A stretch of 64,000 nucleotides of DNA, taken from the NCBI GenBank assembly GCA_022828595.1, contig JAKGHH010000002.1, positions 40,580,222 to 40,644,221 on the forward strand. Direction: 5' to 3'. Every line of letters begins with the position of its first letter. Position 1 is the first letter of the stretch. Shown here one piece after another: positions 24,223-36,022 of the stretch. The notes beneath the pieces were generated by a model. That model had not been told where the DNA came from, did not search any database, and worked only from the letters and a program-made list of their open reading frames with translations. The translations under genes and the position numbers were made by a program. Origin of the DNA: Nelumbo lutea (Eukaryota > Streptophyta > Magnoliopsida > Proteales > Nelumbonaceae).

Positions 24223-25663
24223 TGATGAGGGCAGATTTGGCCCTCCAGTGAAATTGTGACACGTGGCACCTCGTGCCAACTAAGTATGGCCTCTAGGCAG
24301 TTCGCCATAGGCAGCTCGCCACAGGTAGCTTGCCATAGGCAGCTTGCCACAGGCATAGGCAGCAGCTCGCCACAGGCAACTCGCCATAGGCAGCTTGCCA
24401 CAGCCATAGGCAGCTTGCCACAGGCATAGGCAGCTCGCCACAGGCAACTCGCCATGGGCAGCTCGCCATGGGCAGCTCGCCATAAGCAGCTCGCCACAGG
24501 CAGCTCGCCCTAGGCAGCTCGTCACTTGTAGAGAAGCTCGGTATAGGAGTAGTTTGGTGTATCGTAGGAAGATCTCCTACCTGACGACCTGGCCCAGACA
24601 CTGACCCATTGACTGACATGGGCGCGGACCTGACAACCTGGCCCAGACACCGACCCGCCGACTGTCGCAGGCGCCGCCCTGATAACCTGGCCCAGGCGCC
24701 GACCTGGCCACTTGACACAAGCACCAGCCTGACGACCTCAAGGAGTTCACCACCGTACCCCGGTTCTGACCGGGTGTGACGAGTCTTACCATTTGGAAGC
24801 TTTTCACCCACCTAACCCGCGAGGACTCCAGTATATAAAGACTTTACCCCCCAAAGGGGAGGGGAGGGGGGAAAATGTGGAGGTAATCCCTGCTCTCTAG
24901 CTCTCTCATTTCTCCAATATTATCTTCAAAGCTCTCTACAATCAGAGTGCTAACTTAAGCGTCGGAGAGCCCCCGCCAGGAAAATACCCCCGGGTCCTCT
25001 GATGGGGTTCTCGCAGGTCCCTCAACTCCCGCCGCCTACAAAGAGGAAAAGATGGAGTTCTCGTAGGTCCCTTAGCTCTCGCCACATACAAAGAGGAGGA
25101 AAATATGGAGTTCTCACAGGTCCCTCAGCTTCCGCCACCTACAAAGAGTAGGAAAAGATGGAGTTCTTGCAGGTCCCTCAGCTCCCACTGCCTACAAAGG
25201 AAAGAATGCCACCTCATGCTGAGGGTAGTCGGGTTGCGCTGCACCAGGGAGCTCCACCATTCTCTAAGTCACAGGCCGCCTGGTAGGGAGTTTGCCACCA
25301 AGTATTTCTCCATCAGGCAATTCGCCACTAGGGAGCTCGCCACCGGGCAATTCGCCACTGGGGAGCTCGCCACCGGGCAATTCGCCACTAGGGAGCTCGC
25401 CACTAGGCAGTTCGCCACTAGGCAATTCGCCACCAGGGAGCTCGCCACTAGGGAGCTCGCCATCAGGCAGTTCTCCACCAGATAGTTTGCCACCAGGCAA
25501 TTCGCCCCCAGATAGTTCTCCACCAGTTAGTTCACCACTAAGCAGTTCGCCACCAAGTAGCTCATCACCAAGGCACGTCACCACCGGGTCAAATAATGAG
25601 GTACTTAGCCAAAAAATTTTTACATCACAAAACATTGGTACGTGGCCAAAAACGGTTACATCA
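24223..25663 (+). repeat. 5' LTR made largely of minisatellites
   Basis: 1441 bp, with four tandem blocks. Block 1 (24290-24530): units like GGCAGCTCGCCACA. Block 2 (about 24575-24720): three units of about 50-60 bp containing CCTGGCCCAGACACCGACC. Block 3 (about 24998-25200): about four units of 47-50 bp around GTTCTCGCAGGTCCCTCAGC. Block 4 (25275-25580): units like GGGAGCTCGCCACCAGGCA. TATATAAAG at 24832-24840, between blocks 2 and 3, is the likely promoter. Confidence 0.88.
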
Positions 25664-26410
25664 ATTGGCGCCATCTGTGGAATCATGCTACAAAAAGCTA
25701 AGTTCTCATCCTACAAAAGCTAAGTTCTCATCTTACCAAAACTAAGTCCTCATTTTTTAGAAATTAAAGCTATCACTTTATGATTTACATTTTTTATGAA
25801 CTAAAAGACTATGCAGGGAGATAACGGACTAAGTAGCTCTACCAACCTTACTTTCAATTCAGATAATGCCTCATCAATCCTTTCCACAAGGTTCCCCCTA
25901 CAAAGATGAGCTCTTCGTGGCTTCCGCACGAGTCGGTGGCCAACAGACTACATAGGCGCCCTTACCGGTCGAGCCTTCCAAGGCTCCCGTGTGATCTGGC
26001 AACCTAAAGTTAGTAGTGCTGCCCCCGAAGGTCGAGCTCCTAGTAGCTTCTCGTAGGAGTGGGTGATCGGCATTACAAAGCTGATGTAGCAGAATCATAG
26101 CTCGACACCTCACAGGCAAAGCCTATGGACCACATTACTACTTAAGACACAGTCGCCTCTCCGGCACGGGCAAAGTCAAAAAAGAGTAAACTACGAGTCA
26201 CTCCCAAAGCCTATGGGCCACATTACTGCTTAAGACCCGATCGCCTCTCCGGCACGGGCAAAAGTCAAAGAAGAGTATACTACGAGTCACTCCCAAAGAC
26301 TACGGGCCACACTTGGAATTGGATCAGCACTTACTAGCTCGTCGACTTACGGGCCAAGAGAAATCTACTCCCTTCGCTGAGTTACTCTCAGCTCGGGAGT
26401 GGGGGGCAAT
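25664..26410 (+). other. Internal non-coding domain of the non-autonomous element
   Basis: Starts with the primer-binding site and ends with the polypurine tract. It contains an approximately 87-bp direct repeat (26118-26204 and 26205-26291; CGCCTCTCCGGCACGGGCAA in each). No gag or pol similarity seen. Confidence 0.8.
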
Positions 26411-27803
26411 TGATGAGGGCAGATTTGTCCCTCTAGTGAAATTGTGACACGTGGCACCTCGTGCCAACTATGTATGGCCTCCAGGAAGCTTGCCATAGGC
26501 ATCTCGCCACAGGCAGCTCACCACAGGCATAGGCAGCAGCTCACCGCAGGCAGCTCGCCATAGGCAGCTTTCCATAGGTAGCTCACCATAGGCAGCTTGC
26601 CACAGGCATAGGCAGCAGCTCGCCATAGGCAGCTCGCCACAGGCAGCTTTCCATAGGCAGCTTGCCACAGGCAACTCGCCATAGGTAGCTCGCACTATGC
26701 AGCTCGTCACTTGTAGAGAAGCTTGGTACAGGAGTAGTTTGGCGTATCGTAGGAAGATCTCTTGCTTGACGACCTGGCCCAAACACTGACCTGTCGACTG
26801 ACACGGGCGCTGACCTGACAACCTGGTCCAGACACCGACTCACCGACTGACGTAGGCGCCGCCCTGATAACCTGGCCCAGGCGCCGACCTGGCCGCCTAA
26901 CACAAGCGCCAGCTTGACGACCTCGAGGAGTTCACCACCGTACCCCGATTCTGACGGGATGTGATGAGTCTTACCGTTTGGAAGCTTTTCACCCACCTAA
27001 CCCGCGAGGACTCTAGTATATAAAGACCTCACCCCTCAAAGGGGAGGGGAGGGGGAAAAATGTGGAGGTAATCCCTGCTCTCTAGCTCTCTCGTTTCTCC
27101 AATATTATATTCAAAGCTCTCTACAATTATAGTGCTAACTTAAGTGTCGGAGAGCCCCCGCCGGGAAAATACCCCCGGGTCCTATGATGGGGTTCTCGCA
27201 GGTTCCTCAGCTCCCACCGCCTACAAAGAGGAAAAGATGGAGTTCTCGCAGGTCCCTCAGCTCCCGCCGCATACAAAGAGGAGGAAAAGATGGAGTTCTC
27301 GCAGTTCCCTCAACTCCCGCCACCTACAAAGAGTACGAAAAGATGGAGTTCTCGCAGGTCCCTCAGCTCCCACTGCCTACAAAGGAAAGAAGGCCACCTC
27401 ATGCTGAGGGCAGTCGGGTTGCGCTGCACTAGGGAGTTCTACCATTCTCTAAATCACAGGCCACCTAGTAGGGAGTTTGCAACCAGGCAGTTCGCCACTA
27501 GGCAGTTCGCCACCAGGGAGCTCACCACCAGGCAGTTCACCACCAGGCAGTTCGCCACCAAGGAGCTCGCCACTAGGGAGCTCGCCACCAGGCAGTTCGC
27601 CACCAGACAGTTCACCACCAGGTAGTTCACCACCAGGCAGTTCATTCCCAGGCAGTTCTCCACCAGGCAGTTCGCCACTAGGCAGTTCGCCACCAAGTAG
27701 CTCATCACTAAGGCATGTCACCACCGGGTCAAATAATGAGGTACTTGGCCAAAAAATTTTTACATCACAAAACATTGGTACATGGCAAAAAACTGTTACA
27801 TCA
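26411..27803 (+). repeat. 3' LTR of the non-autonomous element
   Basis: 1393 bp, the same plan as the 5' LTR with different repeat counts in the minisatellite blocks. TATATAAAG at 27017-27025. It ends ACATCA, directly before the ATAAC duplication. Confidence 0.9.
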
Positions 27804-28559
27804 ATAACAATTCCAGATTTCTCAAAGATTGAACCCTTCAATGGAGCCAACTACAAGCATTGGAGACAACACCTTCTATTTTCCTTAGAACTGTTAGGGG
27901 TAGTCTCTTCTTTGACTGAACCAAACCCACTGAATATGGAGGATCTAGCATGTTCTGTTGTTGTAGAACATTGGGTCATTGCTTACCACCTCTACAAAAT
28001 CCATATCCTTAGTTGCTTGTCTAGTGAACTCTACAATGTTTATTGCTCTTATAATTTTGCTTATGAAATCCGGAATGTTTTGGACAATAAATATGCTTTG
28101 GAAAAAGCCAAAAATAAAAAGTATGTAATTGCCAATTTCATACATTTTATCATGAAATAATACATGAATGTTTTTGCCCAAATAGATGAGTTTCAGGTGC
28201 TTGTGGAGGAACTAGCAAAAGAAGGCATGATATTGCTAGATGAATTCATTGTCGATTCTCTCATAGAATAATTGCCACATATATGGAATGATTTCAAAAC
28301 AAGTATAAAGCACAAGAGAAAGGACACTACTTTGGACCAAGTAGTCGTTCGAATTAAAATAGAATAAAAGAATATAAAGAAAGAAGAAGATGAGAAACAT
28401 CAGACTTCCAACACCAACCTGGTGGAGGAAATGGCTACAAAATTAAAAAAGAATTTGAATGTGAAAAATGATCAGAAATTCAAGAAGCAACAAAAGAAAG
28501 GAGAATGTTTTATATGTGGCAAACCTAGGCATTACAAGAAAGACTGCTAGTACTAAAAG

Positions 28560-29081
28560 TAGCAATGGCAATAGGACGGGTTTAGGGCGGGGCACCCACT
28601 CCTCGTCCTCGCCCCGAAGTCATGATACCTTGCCCCATGCCCGCCCTGTCCCTAGTGGCAAGGTGGGTTCGGGGTGGGGCATCCATTCCCCATAGGGGAT
28701 GAGGAATCCTTGAAATTTCTCCGCTTTAAGGCAATTACTTAAAAATTATTTATTTTATGGACAATTTAGACATAGGATATAAGAATTTGGGGATATTTTA
28801 GAATTGAATTATAATACTTTAGGGGTAATTCAAAAATAAAATTATAGGATCCTAGGATTTTAAAAATTTAGGGAAAACTTAGAGATATTTTAAATTTTAA
28901 TATTAAACATAGAGATATTTTACTAATTTACCTTCGAGTTTGGGGAGAGTTCTGGGAATTATATACAAAACCCGTCCCTGCCCTATGTCTGGTTCAGAGA
29001 AAAATTATTTTCCCCGTCCTCACCCTATTCAGGGCAGGGCGGGGTGGGGCATCGACTTTACGGAGGAAATTGCCATCCCTA
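28560..29081. mobile_element. hAT-type MITE inside the Copia element
   Basis: Ends TAGCAATGGCAAT and ATTGCCATCCCTA are inverted repeats. The flanks ACTAAAAG and ACCGAAAG match at 6 of 8. Inside are GGGGCGGGG-type stretches at both ends and an AT-rich centre. It lies just 3' of the gag zinc finger. Confidence 0.75.
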
Positions 29082-31380
29082 ACCGAAAGAAAAAAGGCTC
29101 TAGGAAGACAAAGGTCAATTTGACTGAAGACATCATTGTAGCCATGGTAATCGAGGCAAACTTGGTCCATAAACTGAAGAAGTGGGTGTTGGACACTGGT
29201 GCTACTAAGCACATATGTGGGGACCACAACTCTTATGAGTACACTACTTAGATTGAAGGAGAGCAAGTCTTCATTGATAAAGGAAAGGTACTCCTTAAAC
29301 TGACTTCGAGAAAGATCCTAATGTTGAACGGCGTGCTGCACTCCTCAACAAAGAAGGACTGAAACTCACATTTGAAGCTAACATAGTTGTGTTAATTAAA
29401 AATAATATATTTGTTGGAAAATGATATAATGTTGGTGGACTATTTGTACTAAATATTTCTGATGTTGTTATGCATAAGATTGATTCTTCTTTTGCTTATA
29501 TTATTGAAGCTTTTTAATATTTGGCATGCTAGACTAGGACATCGTAGTGCTCCCTATTTAAAACGATTATCTAAAAAAAGAGTTTTAAATGTTTCTGTAG
29601 ATTTTAAAACTAAAAAATTCCAAATACTCATAAAAGTTTGGAAAGAGAATCCGAACTGCTAAAAATTATACATAGTGATTTAGGAGACCTTAAGTCTCAT
29701 GAAGCTAGAGGAGGAAGGATATATTATATAGCCTTTATAGATGACTTCTCCAGGTGTGCAAAATTTGTTTTACATAAATCAAAAGATGAGGCTGATCAAG
29801 CCTTTATAACATACAAAACTACTGAAGTAGAAAATCAGTTAAGAAATAAAATAAAAAGACTTAGAACAAACAAAGGGACTAAGTATGATGGAGAAATCAT
29901 AGAAAAATTCTTTGAAGAAAATTGAACTATCCATGAAACCACAACCCCTTACCAGCCTGAATTTAATAGAGTTGCAAAAAGACTGAACAGAACATTTAAA
30001 GAAATGATGAATGCTATATTAATTAGTTTGGGTGCACTTTTGAACATGTGGGGGAAGAAATCCTAACAACTTGTCACCTATATAATAAAATACCTCTCAA
30101 GAAGAAAGGATAAATACCTTTTCAACTGTGGCATAATAGGAAATCCAATCTAAATTATCTAAAAGTTTGTGGTTGCTTAGCAAATGTTGGAATACCTGAA
30201 CCTAAAAGAAAGAAATTGGGACTGAAAATTTATGACTGTGTATTCATTGGATATGCACAAAACAACACAATAATTAAGTCCCAATATGTAGAATTCTTTA
30301 AGCATATTTTTTCTTGGAGAAAAGAAACAAAAAATAGGGAGCCACCCCAAGTCTAAAACAGAAACCAAGAACAAGGGATAAATGCTCAAGAAATTAGTAC
30401 TTCACCCAGTCTAGAAAACAATGAATATAGTAATCAAGAACCACACTTAAGGAAAAGTAAAAGACAAAGGAAAGAAACAAACTTAGGTGATGGAATGTTC
30501 ACTTTTTTTGTGGACAAGAACCTAATACGTATTAGGAAGCTATAACTTTTCTTGATACAGTATTCTAGAAAGAAGGCATAAAAAGTGAAATAGACTTCTT
30601 AATCACTAATCACACTTGGGAACTTGTTAATCTTCCACTTGGAGCTAAGGCACTATACTATAAGTGGATTTTTAAGAAAAATTTGAAAATAAATGGTACA
30701 ATAGGTAAATTCAAGGCCAGATTAATTGCTAAGAGCTTCAGACAAAAGAGAGATATAGATTTCGTTGACACTTAGTCCTCGATTGCAATGTTAACTACAA
30801 TTAGAGTCTTATTTGCTATAGCATCCATTTACAAACTGGTTGTTCATCAAATGGATGTAATAATAACTTTCTTAAATGAGGAACTAGAAGAAGAAATATA
30901 TATTAAGCAACTGGAAGGCTTCATAGTGCCAAGACAAGAAAATAAATTGTAAAAACTAATCAAGCCTCTGTATGGCTTAAAACAAGCTCCTAAATAATGG
31001 CATGAAAAATTTGATAATGTGTTAGTAACAAATAGGTATAATAAAAATGATTCCAATAGATGTATCAATAATAAGTTTGTAAATGATAACTGAGTCATGA
31101 TCTATTTGTATGTTGATGAAATGCTAATAATGGGAACAAGTCTAGAAGTAGTAAAAGAAACAAAATAGTTCTTAATGTCCAAATTTTATGCTAAAGACAT
31201 GGGTGATGTTGATATGATCTTGGGGACTAAAATTCGTAAACAACAAGGAAGTTTTATTCTCTCCCAATCACACTATATAGAGAGCATTCTTAAGAAATTT
31301 GGTCATTATGACTATAAACCTGTTAAAACACTTATTGATTGTTGTGTTCACTTAAGAAAACATGTATTACGAAGATAGCT

Positions 31381-32052
31381 TCATTTAAGATTTTTGTGTC
31401 TATCTTTTTTTATTCGTATTTACCAAGTTAGCATAATAGCATGATTTTTAAATTTGTCTTTAATTAAGACTTTCTTTTCTGAAGAGATTTAGTAGGATTC
31501 TAATAATGGGTGTTTAATTATGTTAGGAAACTTTATTGTAGGAAGCATAAGAGTGTAAAGAAGTCCATATAAAGAATAGCTAGACCAAAGCTAGGGTGGT
31601 TTTGTTGTTTTTCTCTTAATTATTCAGTGGATAATTGTTTTTCAGGTTTGGTTCTTTTCTTTGAAGTTTCTCCAGATGCGATTTGTTTCCTAATTGCACT
31701 AGACTCAAATTAAAAACATGTTCTTGAATTTCTAATTTTGAAAACATATTTTTTTTTTGAAAGGCAAGAAACATATTTCCACATGGTTATTTAATAGTTT
31801 CTTTCATGAATATAATTTCTACACTAGAAAATTTGTTTTTGTTTTAAAAATCATCATTTTGAAAGGCGAAAATCATCATTTTAATAATTATTTTCATGAA
31901 TATAATTTCTACACTAGAAAATTTCTACACTATAATTTCTACACTTGAATTTCTAACTTTGCTTGGTTTGGGTCTATGCCATTTTTTTCCAAGATTTTGA
32001 TTTTTTTTTTTGTTATATGTACTCCTCAAGTATATGCATTTACACTTATCTT
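31381..32052. other. Possible Copia 3' non-coding DNA, then unassigned
   Basis: The tract 31500-31680 (TTAGGAAACTTTATTGTAGG and on) may be LTR-derived, but no matching 5' copy is seen. The stretch 31800-31945 has a short duplicated ATGAATATAATTTCTACAC motif. Confidence 0.35.
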
Positions 32053-32055
32053 TTA

Positions 32056-32294
32056 AGCCTCACTTGGTTTGCAAGAATAGGGGTCCGGAATCGGAATCAC
32101 ATTCCCATTCCCGTTAGAATGGCATTCCCCCATTTGAGGGAATTGTCATTCTTTGCCCCTCCCTTGGGAATGAAGTCTCATTCCTATTGATTCTAATTCT
32201 CATTCCCATTCCTGACTGAACCAAATAGACTATAAGAATAGACCATTCCGATTTTAATTCCAATTCCAATTATGGCTGTGAACCAAACAGACCC
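32056..32294. mobile_element. Tourist-like (PIF/Harbinger) MITE
   Basis: Flanked by TTA on both sides (32053-32055 and 32295-32297). Ends GCCTCACTTGGTTTGCA and TGTGAACCAAACAGACCC are inverse versions. The interior CATTCCCCCATTTGAGGG... is shared with 18770-19133 and with the satellite at 53-55 kb. Confidence 0.75.
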
Positions 32295-32607
32295 TTAGTT
32301 TAAATTAATAAACGTGTTTCATCTTTTGTTTTGAAAAAAAAAAGTTTACTCTTCATTTTTATTAACTTATATATGAAATTTAATACAAATTCTATTCTAT
32401 TCACAAGTCACCATTTGGCTTGATGAAAGTTTATTGCACATACATGCACAAATAACACAACTATTGGTTGCATACATGCTTTATCTTCCCATATGTTTCG
32501 AAAGGTAAAGACTAAGGAGTACATGTATAGGTCAAGTAGTCAAGTATTGTTTCTTATGAATCACCCCACAAGCTAAGAGCTAAATGTGGGGTACTTTATT
32601 TAACTTA

Positions 32608-33295
32608 GCCTCTATTTGGAAGGAGTACAAATACAAACATGTAGAGTGCAAAACCTTGTATTTTGTGTTATTTTAATTTATAGGGTAAATTGCTAAAACC
32701 TCTCCTGAAGTTTCTGGTTGTTGTTGAATTTAACCTCCCCTACATTTTGGTAATTGCATTCACCACTCCTAAACTTTTTGACATAGTTGCAAGTAGACCT
32801 CCTTTGTTAGAATCCTCTAAAAAGCTGCATTAAAATGTGCAAAATACCCAAATAGTTACTTTTAACTAAAATTTTTATTTCCCAAATTTTCTCTTCATAT
32901 GAATTGTTAACCTAAAATCCTTCAATATCTTTTATGAAATTGATTTATTTCCAAATTTGCCCTTTATATCAACCACTTAAAGGTAACTCTATAACTTAAT
33001 GCTCTATCTTTTTATTGCTTATAAAGTTTGTATTGTTTTGTATAGAAACTAGCCTCAATAGTAATTGCATGGGTATTTTGGACATTTTCATCCCTCATGT
33101 TAGAGGATTTTAACAAATTAAAGGGGGTCTCCTTGAAACTGTGTTAGAGAGTTCAGGGAATGTGATTGCAATTGTCAAACTTTGGGGAGGTTTCAACAAC
33201 GGTCAGAAACTTGAGGGGAAGCTTCAGCAATTTACTTTATTTTATATGTATTTGTACTGTACATATTTGCATTTGCACTCTTTTCAAACTGAGCC
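32608..33295. mobile_element. Short Tourist-type MITE, split by a Mutator-like MITE
   Basis: Left half 32608-32676 (TATTTGGAAGGAGTACAAAT) and right half 33237-33295 (ACTCTTTTCAAACTGAGCC) form one element of about 115 bp. Uninterrupted relatives are at 39590-39704, 52714-52822 and 52826-52944. Confidence 0.75.
32677..33236. mobile_element. Mutator-like MITE nested in the short MITE
   Basis: Long inverted arms as in the 9641-10150 element. Near-identical 9-bp flanks TTATTTTAA (32668-32676) and TTATTTTAT (33237-33245). The empty relative at 39.6 kb has a single TTATTTTAT at this point. Confidence 0.78.
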
Positions 33296-33300
33296 TTTTA

Positions 33301-33534
33301 GGGTGTGTTTGGTTGCAATGCAAATAAATTCGTACTGATGCAAAACCATGGCTGTGAAAATTATTTGAGTGCAAATTCTGACCTATTTTTGTTTCAAATT
33401 TAAGCTTATTTTGTTTGGTTTCAATACAAATGAAGTAAAATAAGACATGATGCAGAATAAAGTAAAATCCAAAACAAAATTAAACAAGAATTTGTACTAG
33501 TGCAAATAAAATTGTACTGCAACCAAACACAGCC
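33301..33534. mobile_element. Tourist-type MITE, 234 bp
   Basis: TTA on both sides (33298-33300 and 33535-33537). Ends GGGTGTGTTTGGTTGCA and TGCAACCAAACACAGCC are nearly perfect inverted repeats. Confidence 0.85.
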
Positions 33535-33804
33535 TTAGGAATAACATGCACCCACATAATAATGTTGATGTACAACATTGGGAGCAATTGAGTTCTGAAT
33601 CTGATCACTCCGCTGCTTGAATGATCAACTTAGGAGCTAAGGCATTAAGGCTTACTTTTATGTCTACCTAGTTTACTCATGACATGTGACAGAAAGAATA
33701 GATTTTTATATGCTTTGTTTTTCTTTTTTTGGTAATAATGGGAAAATATTATGAAAATTAGATTGGGTAAGTCATTTCTAATCTTTTGACGAGAAACTCT
33801 AAGG

Positions 33805-34165
33805 GGGCGTTCTTTTTTTTTGGATTTGAGAGGGGGGAAGTTGGTCAATAGGATTTTTGTTCCCATTGACTAAGAATCCCATGTTCATTTTTCACATTAA
33901 TGTCGGGACTAGGGAAAGTTTATTTTCTTGAGTATTACCTACTTGGGTAAGTGATACCCATCACTTTGTTGGGTAAATAACTTTCCCACCTAAGAAGAAA
34001 CTTGCTAACACTTGATTGGGAAAAAAATGCCTTTTTAATAATGGATTTTTATGACTAAAATGATCATTACCTTATTTACCTGAGAAATAAAAGAACATGG
34101 GTAAATGCACTTAACAGGGTAAATATTTTTCAGAAAAAACATATATACCCAGGTAATTGCATTTA
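33805..34165 (+). mobile_element. MITE copy A flanking the GLR pseudogene tail
   Basis: Contains GGGGGGAAGTTGGTCAATAGG, then CACATTAATGTCGGGACTAG, then AAAGAACATGGGTAAATGCAC. The reverse complement of 35640-36022 shows the same blocks in the same order. Confidence 0.6.
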
Positions 34166-35639
34166 CTATTGTATCAGATTCATTTACAATGAAGATACAA
34201 GGATGTAGGTCTGAACAACAACACAAAAACAGAAGGTTCTGATGGAGTCATTTTAATTAGCCGAAAAACTACATTTTTCTTCCTTCATTAAGGGGTCAAT
34301 TCCATTACATCCAATTCATAGAATCATCGTATATGTCTTTGGTAAGACAAAATGTTTGGTGATTTCTATGTAAAACTGACTTTGAACATTTTCCAGTTGG
34401 AGTATTGCACCAGTTTACATTATCAATAATTAAATACCCAAACATGTAGTGGTCAATTCTAGACCCTTTTGTTAGTCATCTCTTGAGTGGTTGACCACTC
34501 TGTTTTGATTACTATTCTTGAGTTTGAATATTTTTCAATTGGAGTATTTGATAATATACCTGAATAAACAAATACAGAATGAAGTAATAGGCCAATCTTA
34601 AATCATTTCATCAGTCATCTCATGAACACTTGAGCCTTCTATATTTACTAAGCTTAACAGAGGATTATCCCTTGTGGGGCTGTTCTGATATGACTTGGAT
34701 TGATACGGTGGAGGGTCTTCATTCTTTTGGCCATTTGGGGGAGAAGTGGGGTTTTCGTCTGTATGGTTGGAGGTTGAACTTTGTTGTGGTGTGTAATTAT
34801 TTTGTAAGTTTTCAACACTTACTCCATCAGTAACATTTTGATCTTCATAATTATTTCTTCTCATAGTATGTAAAGAGAAGTCAGATCTCCTAAAAGTGTG
34901 TGAGGAAAGGTCCTTTCCATCAAATATTCTTGCCAAAATGACAATCTTTTCCACCATGGGACCTTGGCTACCAGATGCCTATGCTCATAACAGAAAGTAA
35001 TTAAGAATACCAACAAGGCTAAAAGTGAAGCAACTCCAGCAATTAGGAAAAGGCCCCAAAAGCTATTCATAGTAAGACTGTTGGAAGAAAATGTATCGGG
35101 GTCTGCACAATTGGTCTGCTGCTCAAACCATGCTACCTCAATCTGTGCCATTTTATCTCCCTCAGTTACATGTAAGATTGCCCTCGAGATATCAGGTACT
35201 AGTGGGGAACCTCTTGGGAAGACATAAAAAAATTGAAGGACCCAACGTGAGGATTTACTGAAATAGATCTGTATGGAGGTGATCATATCTTATATGAATG
35301 CTAACCAATCCGCCAGAAAAGAAGCCTTTTCATTAGTGACAACAGGGACCGTCCATTACAGAAATTTGTTCCCACCATTCAACTTTTTTGTCCAAGTGGT
35401 CAATCACTATGGGTTTTGGGACTGAACCATGTGGGGAGAGGTTGCCTAAAAGGACACGGACCAATTCTTGGTTGCCACATTGCTTGGATAGGAAACCATC
35501 AAACCAATCCGTTGCATGGACATTCCTATATACTTACAATTACATTCATATATATGAACTCATTTTGTTCCACTTTTCACCTGTAATGACTTAAGGGCGC
35601 AATTGATAGCAGCTGAAAGACTTATTGCTTTGCCTCTTA

Positions 35640-36022
35640 GGTTTTGTTTGTTTAGAAATTTGTAATTTATTTGGGTAAACGCACTTATCCAGGTAAATGT
35701 TTTCTGGGGAACACTTACCCGGGTAAACTCATTAACCCATGTTCTTTTGGTTCTTAAATAAGTAATAGAATGATTTTTTTTACCTATAGAAAGACAATAT
35801 TAAAATGGGAAAATTGTCCCATTATGTTTTATTAACTTTCTCCAAGATGAGAAAGTTACATACTCACGTAGGAGATGATAATTAAGTTTTATCGGGGTAA
35901 GTAAAGCTGATTAATTTTACCATGGGACCAGTACTTAATGTGAAAAGAACATTATGAAATAAGGTCAATTGAGATACCCATTGACCAACTTCCCCCCCTC
36001 CCCCCCTATTTACGGGCCATAA
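35640..36022 (-). mobile_element. MITE copy B, inverted relative to copy A
   Basis: Lies in intron 4 of the GLR pseudogene. Its reverse complement has GGGGGGAAGTTGGTCAATGGG and AAAGAACATGGGTTAATGAG, matching copy A. The two inverted copies bracket exon 5. Confidence 0.6.

Larger units (their letters stand above)
24223..27803 (+). mobile_element. Non-autonomous Gypsy-type LTR element, 3.58 kb
   Basis: Two LTRs (24223-25663 and 26411-27803) enclose only 747 bp of non-coding DNA. Ends are TGATGAGGGCAGATTTG and ACATCA. The target duplication ATAAC is perfect (24218-24222 and 27804-27808). The primer-binding site TTGGCGCCATCTGTGG follows the 5' LTR and the polypurine tract GGGAGTGGGGGGCAAT precedes the 3' LTR. 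These are the same signals as in the coding element at 40986-46806, suggesting that a related Tat-like element supplied the enzymes. It inserted into the Copia gag frame. Confidence 0.93.
24173..31380 (+). mobile_element. Degenerate Ty1/Copia element with nested insertions
   Basis: Gag starts at ATG 24173 and is cut after 16 codons by the LTR element 24223-27803. It resumes at 27804-28555 (FSKIEPFNGANYKHWRQ; CCHC finger CFICGKPRHYKKDC). A hAT MITE follows (28560-29081). Next come protease (VLDTGATKHICGDHNS, 29185), GAG-pre-integrase (WHARLGH, 29522), integrase (IIHSDLGDL; AFIDDFSRC, 29665-29930 and on in broken frames), and reverse transcriptase (30590-31376; KPLYGLKQAPK; YVDE replacing YVDD). 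RNase H is missing. Many stops; dead. Confidence 0.88.

Noticed and set aside
24290..25580. CRISPR-like array of short repeats
   Set aside because: Units are directly tandem without unique spacers, lie in an LTR, and the genome is a plant's.
24198..25723. Open frames on both strands coding for repetitive peptides (ASCLWRAA-, GELPSGEL-, GSSPPGSS-like)
   Set aside because: They are translations of the LTR minisatellites. Frames stay open on several phases because the unit length is a multiple of three. The same occurs in the 3' LTR, and no protein family fits.
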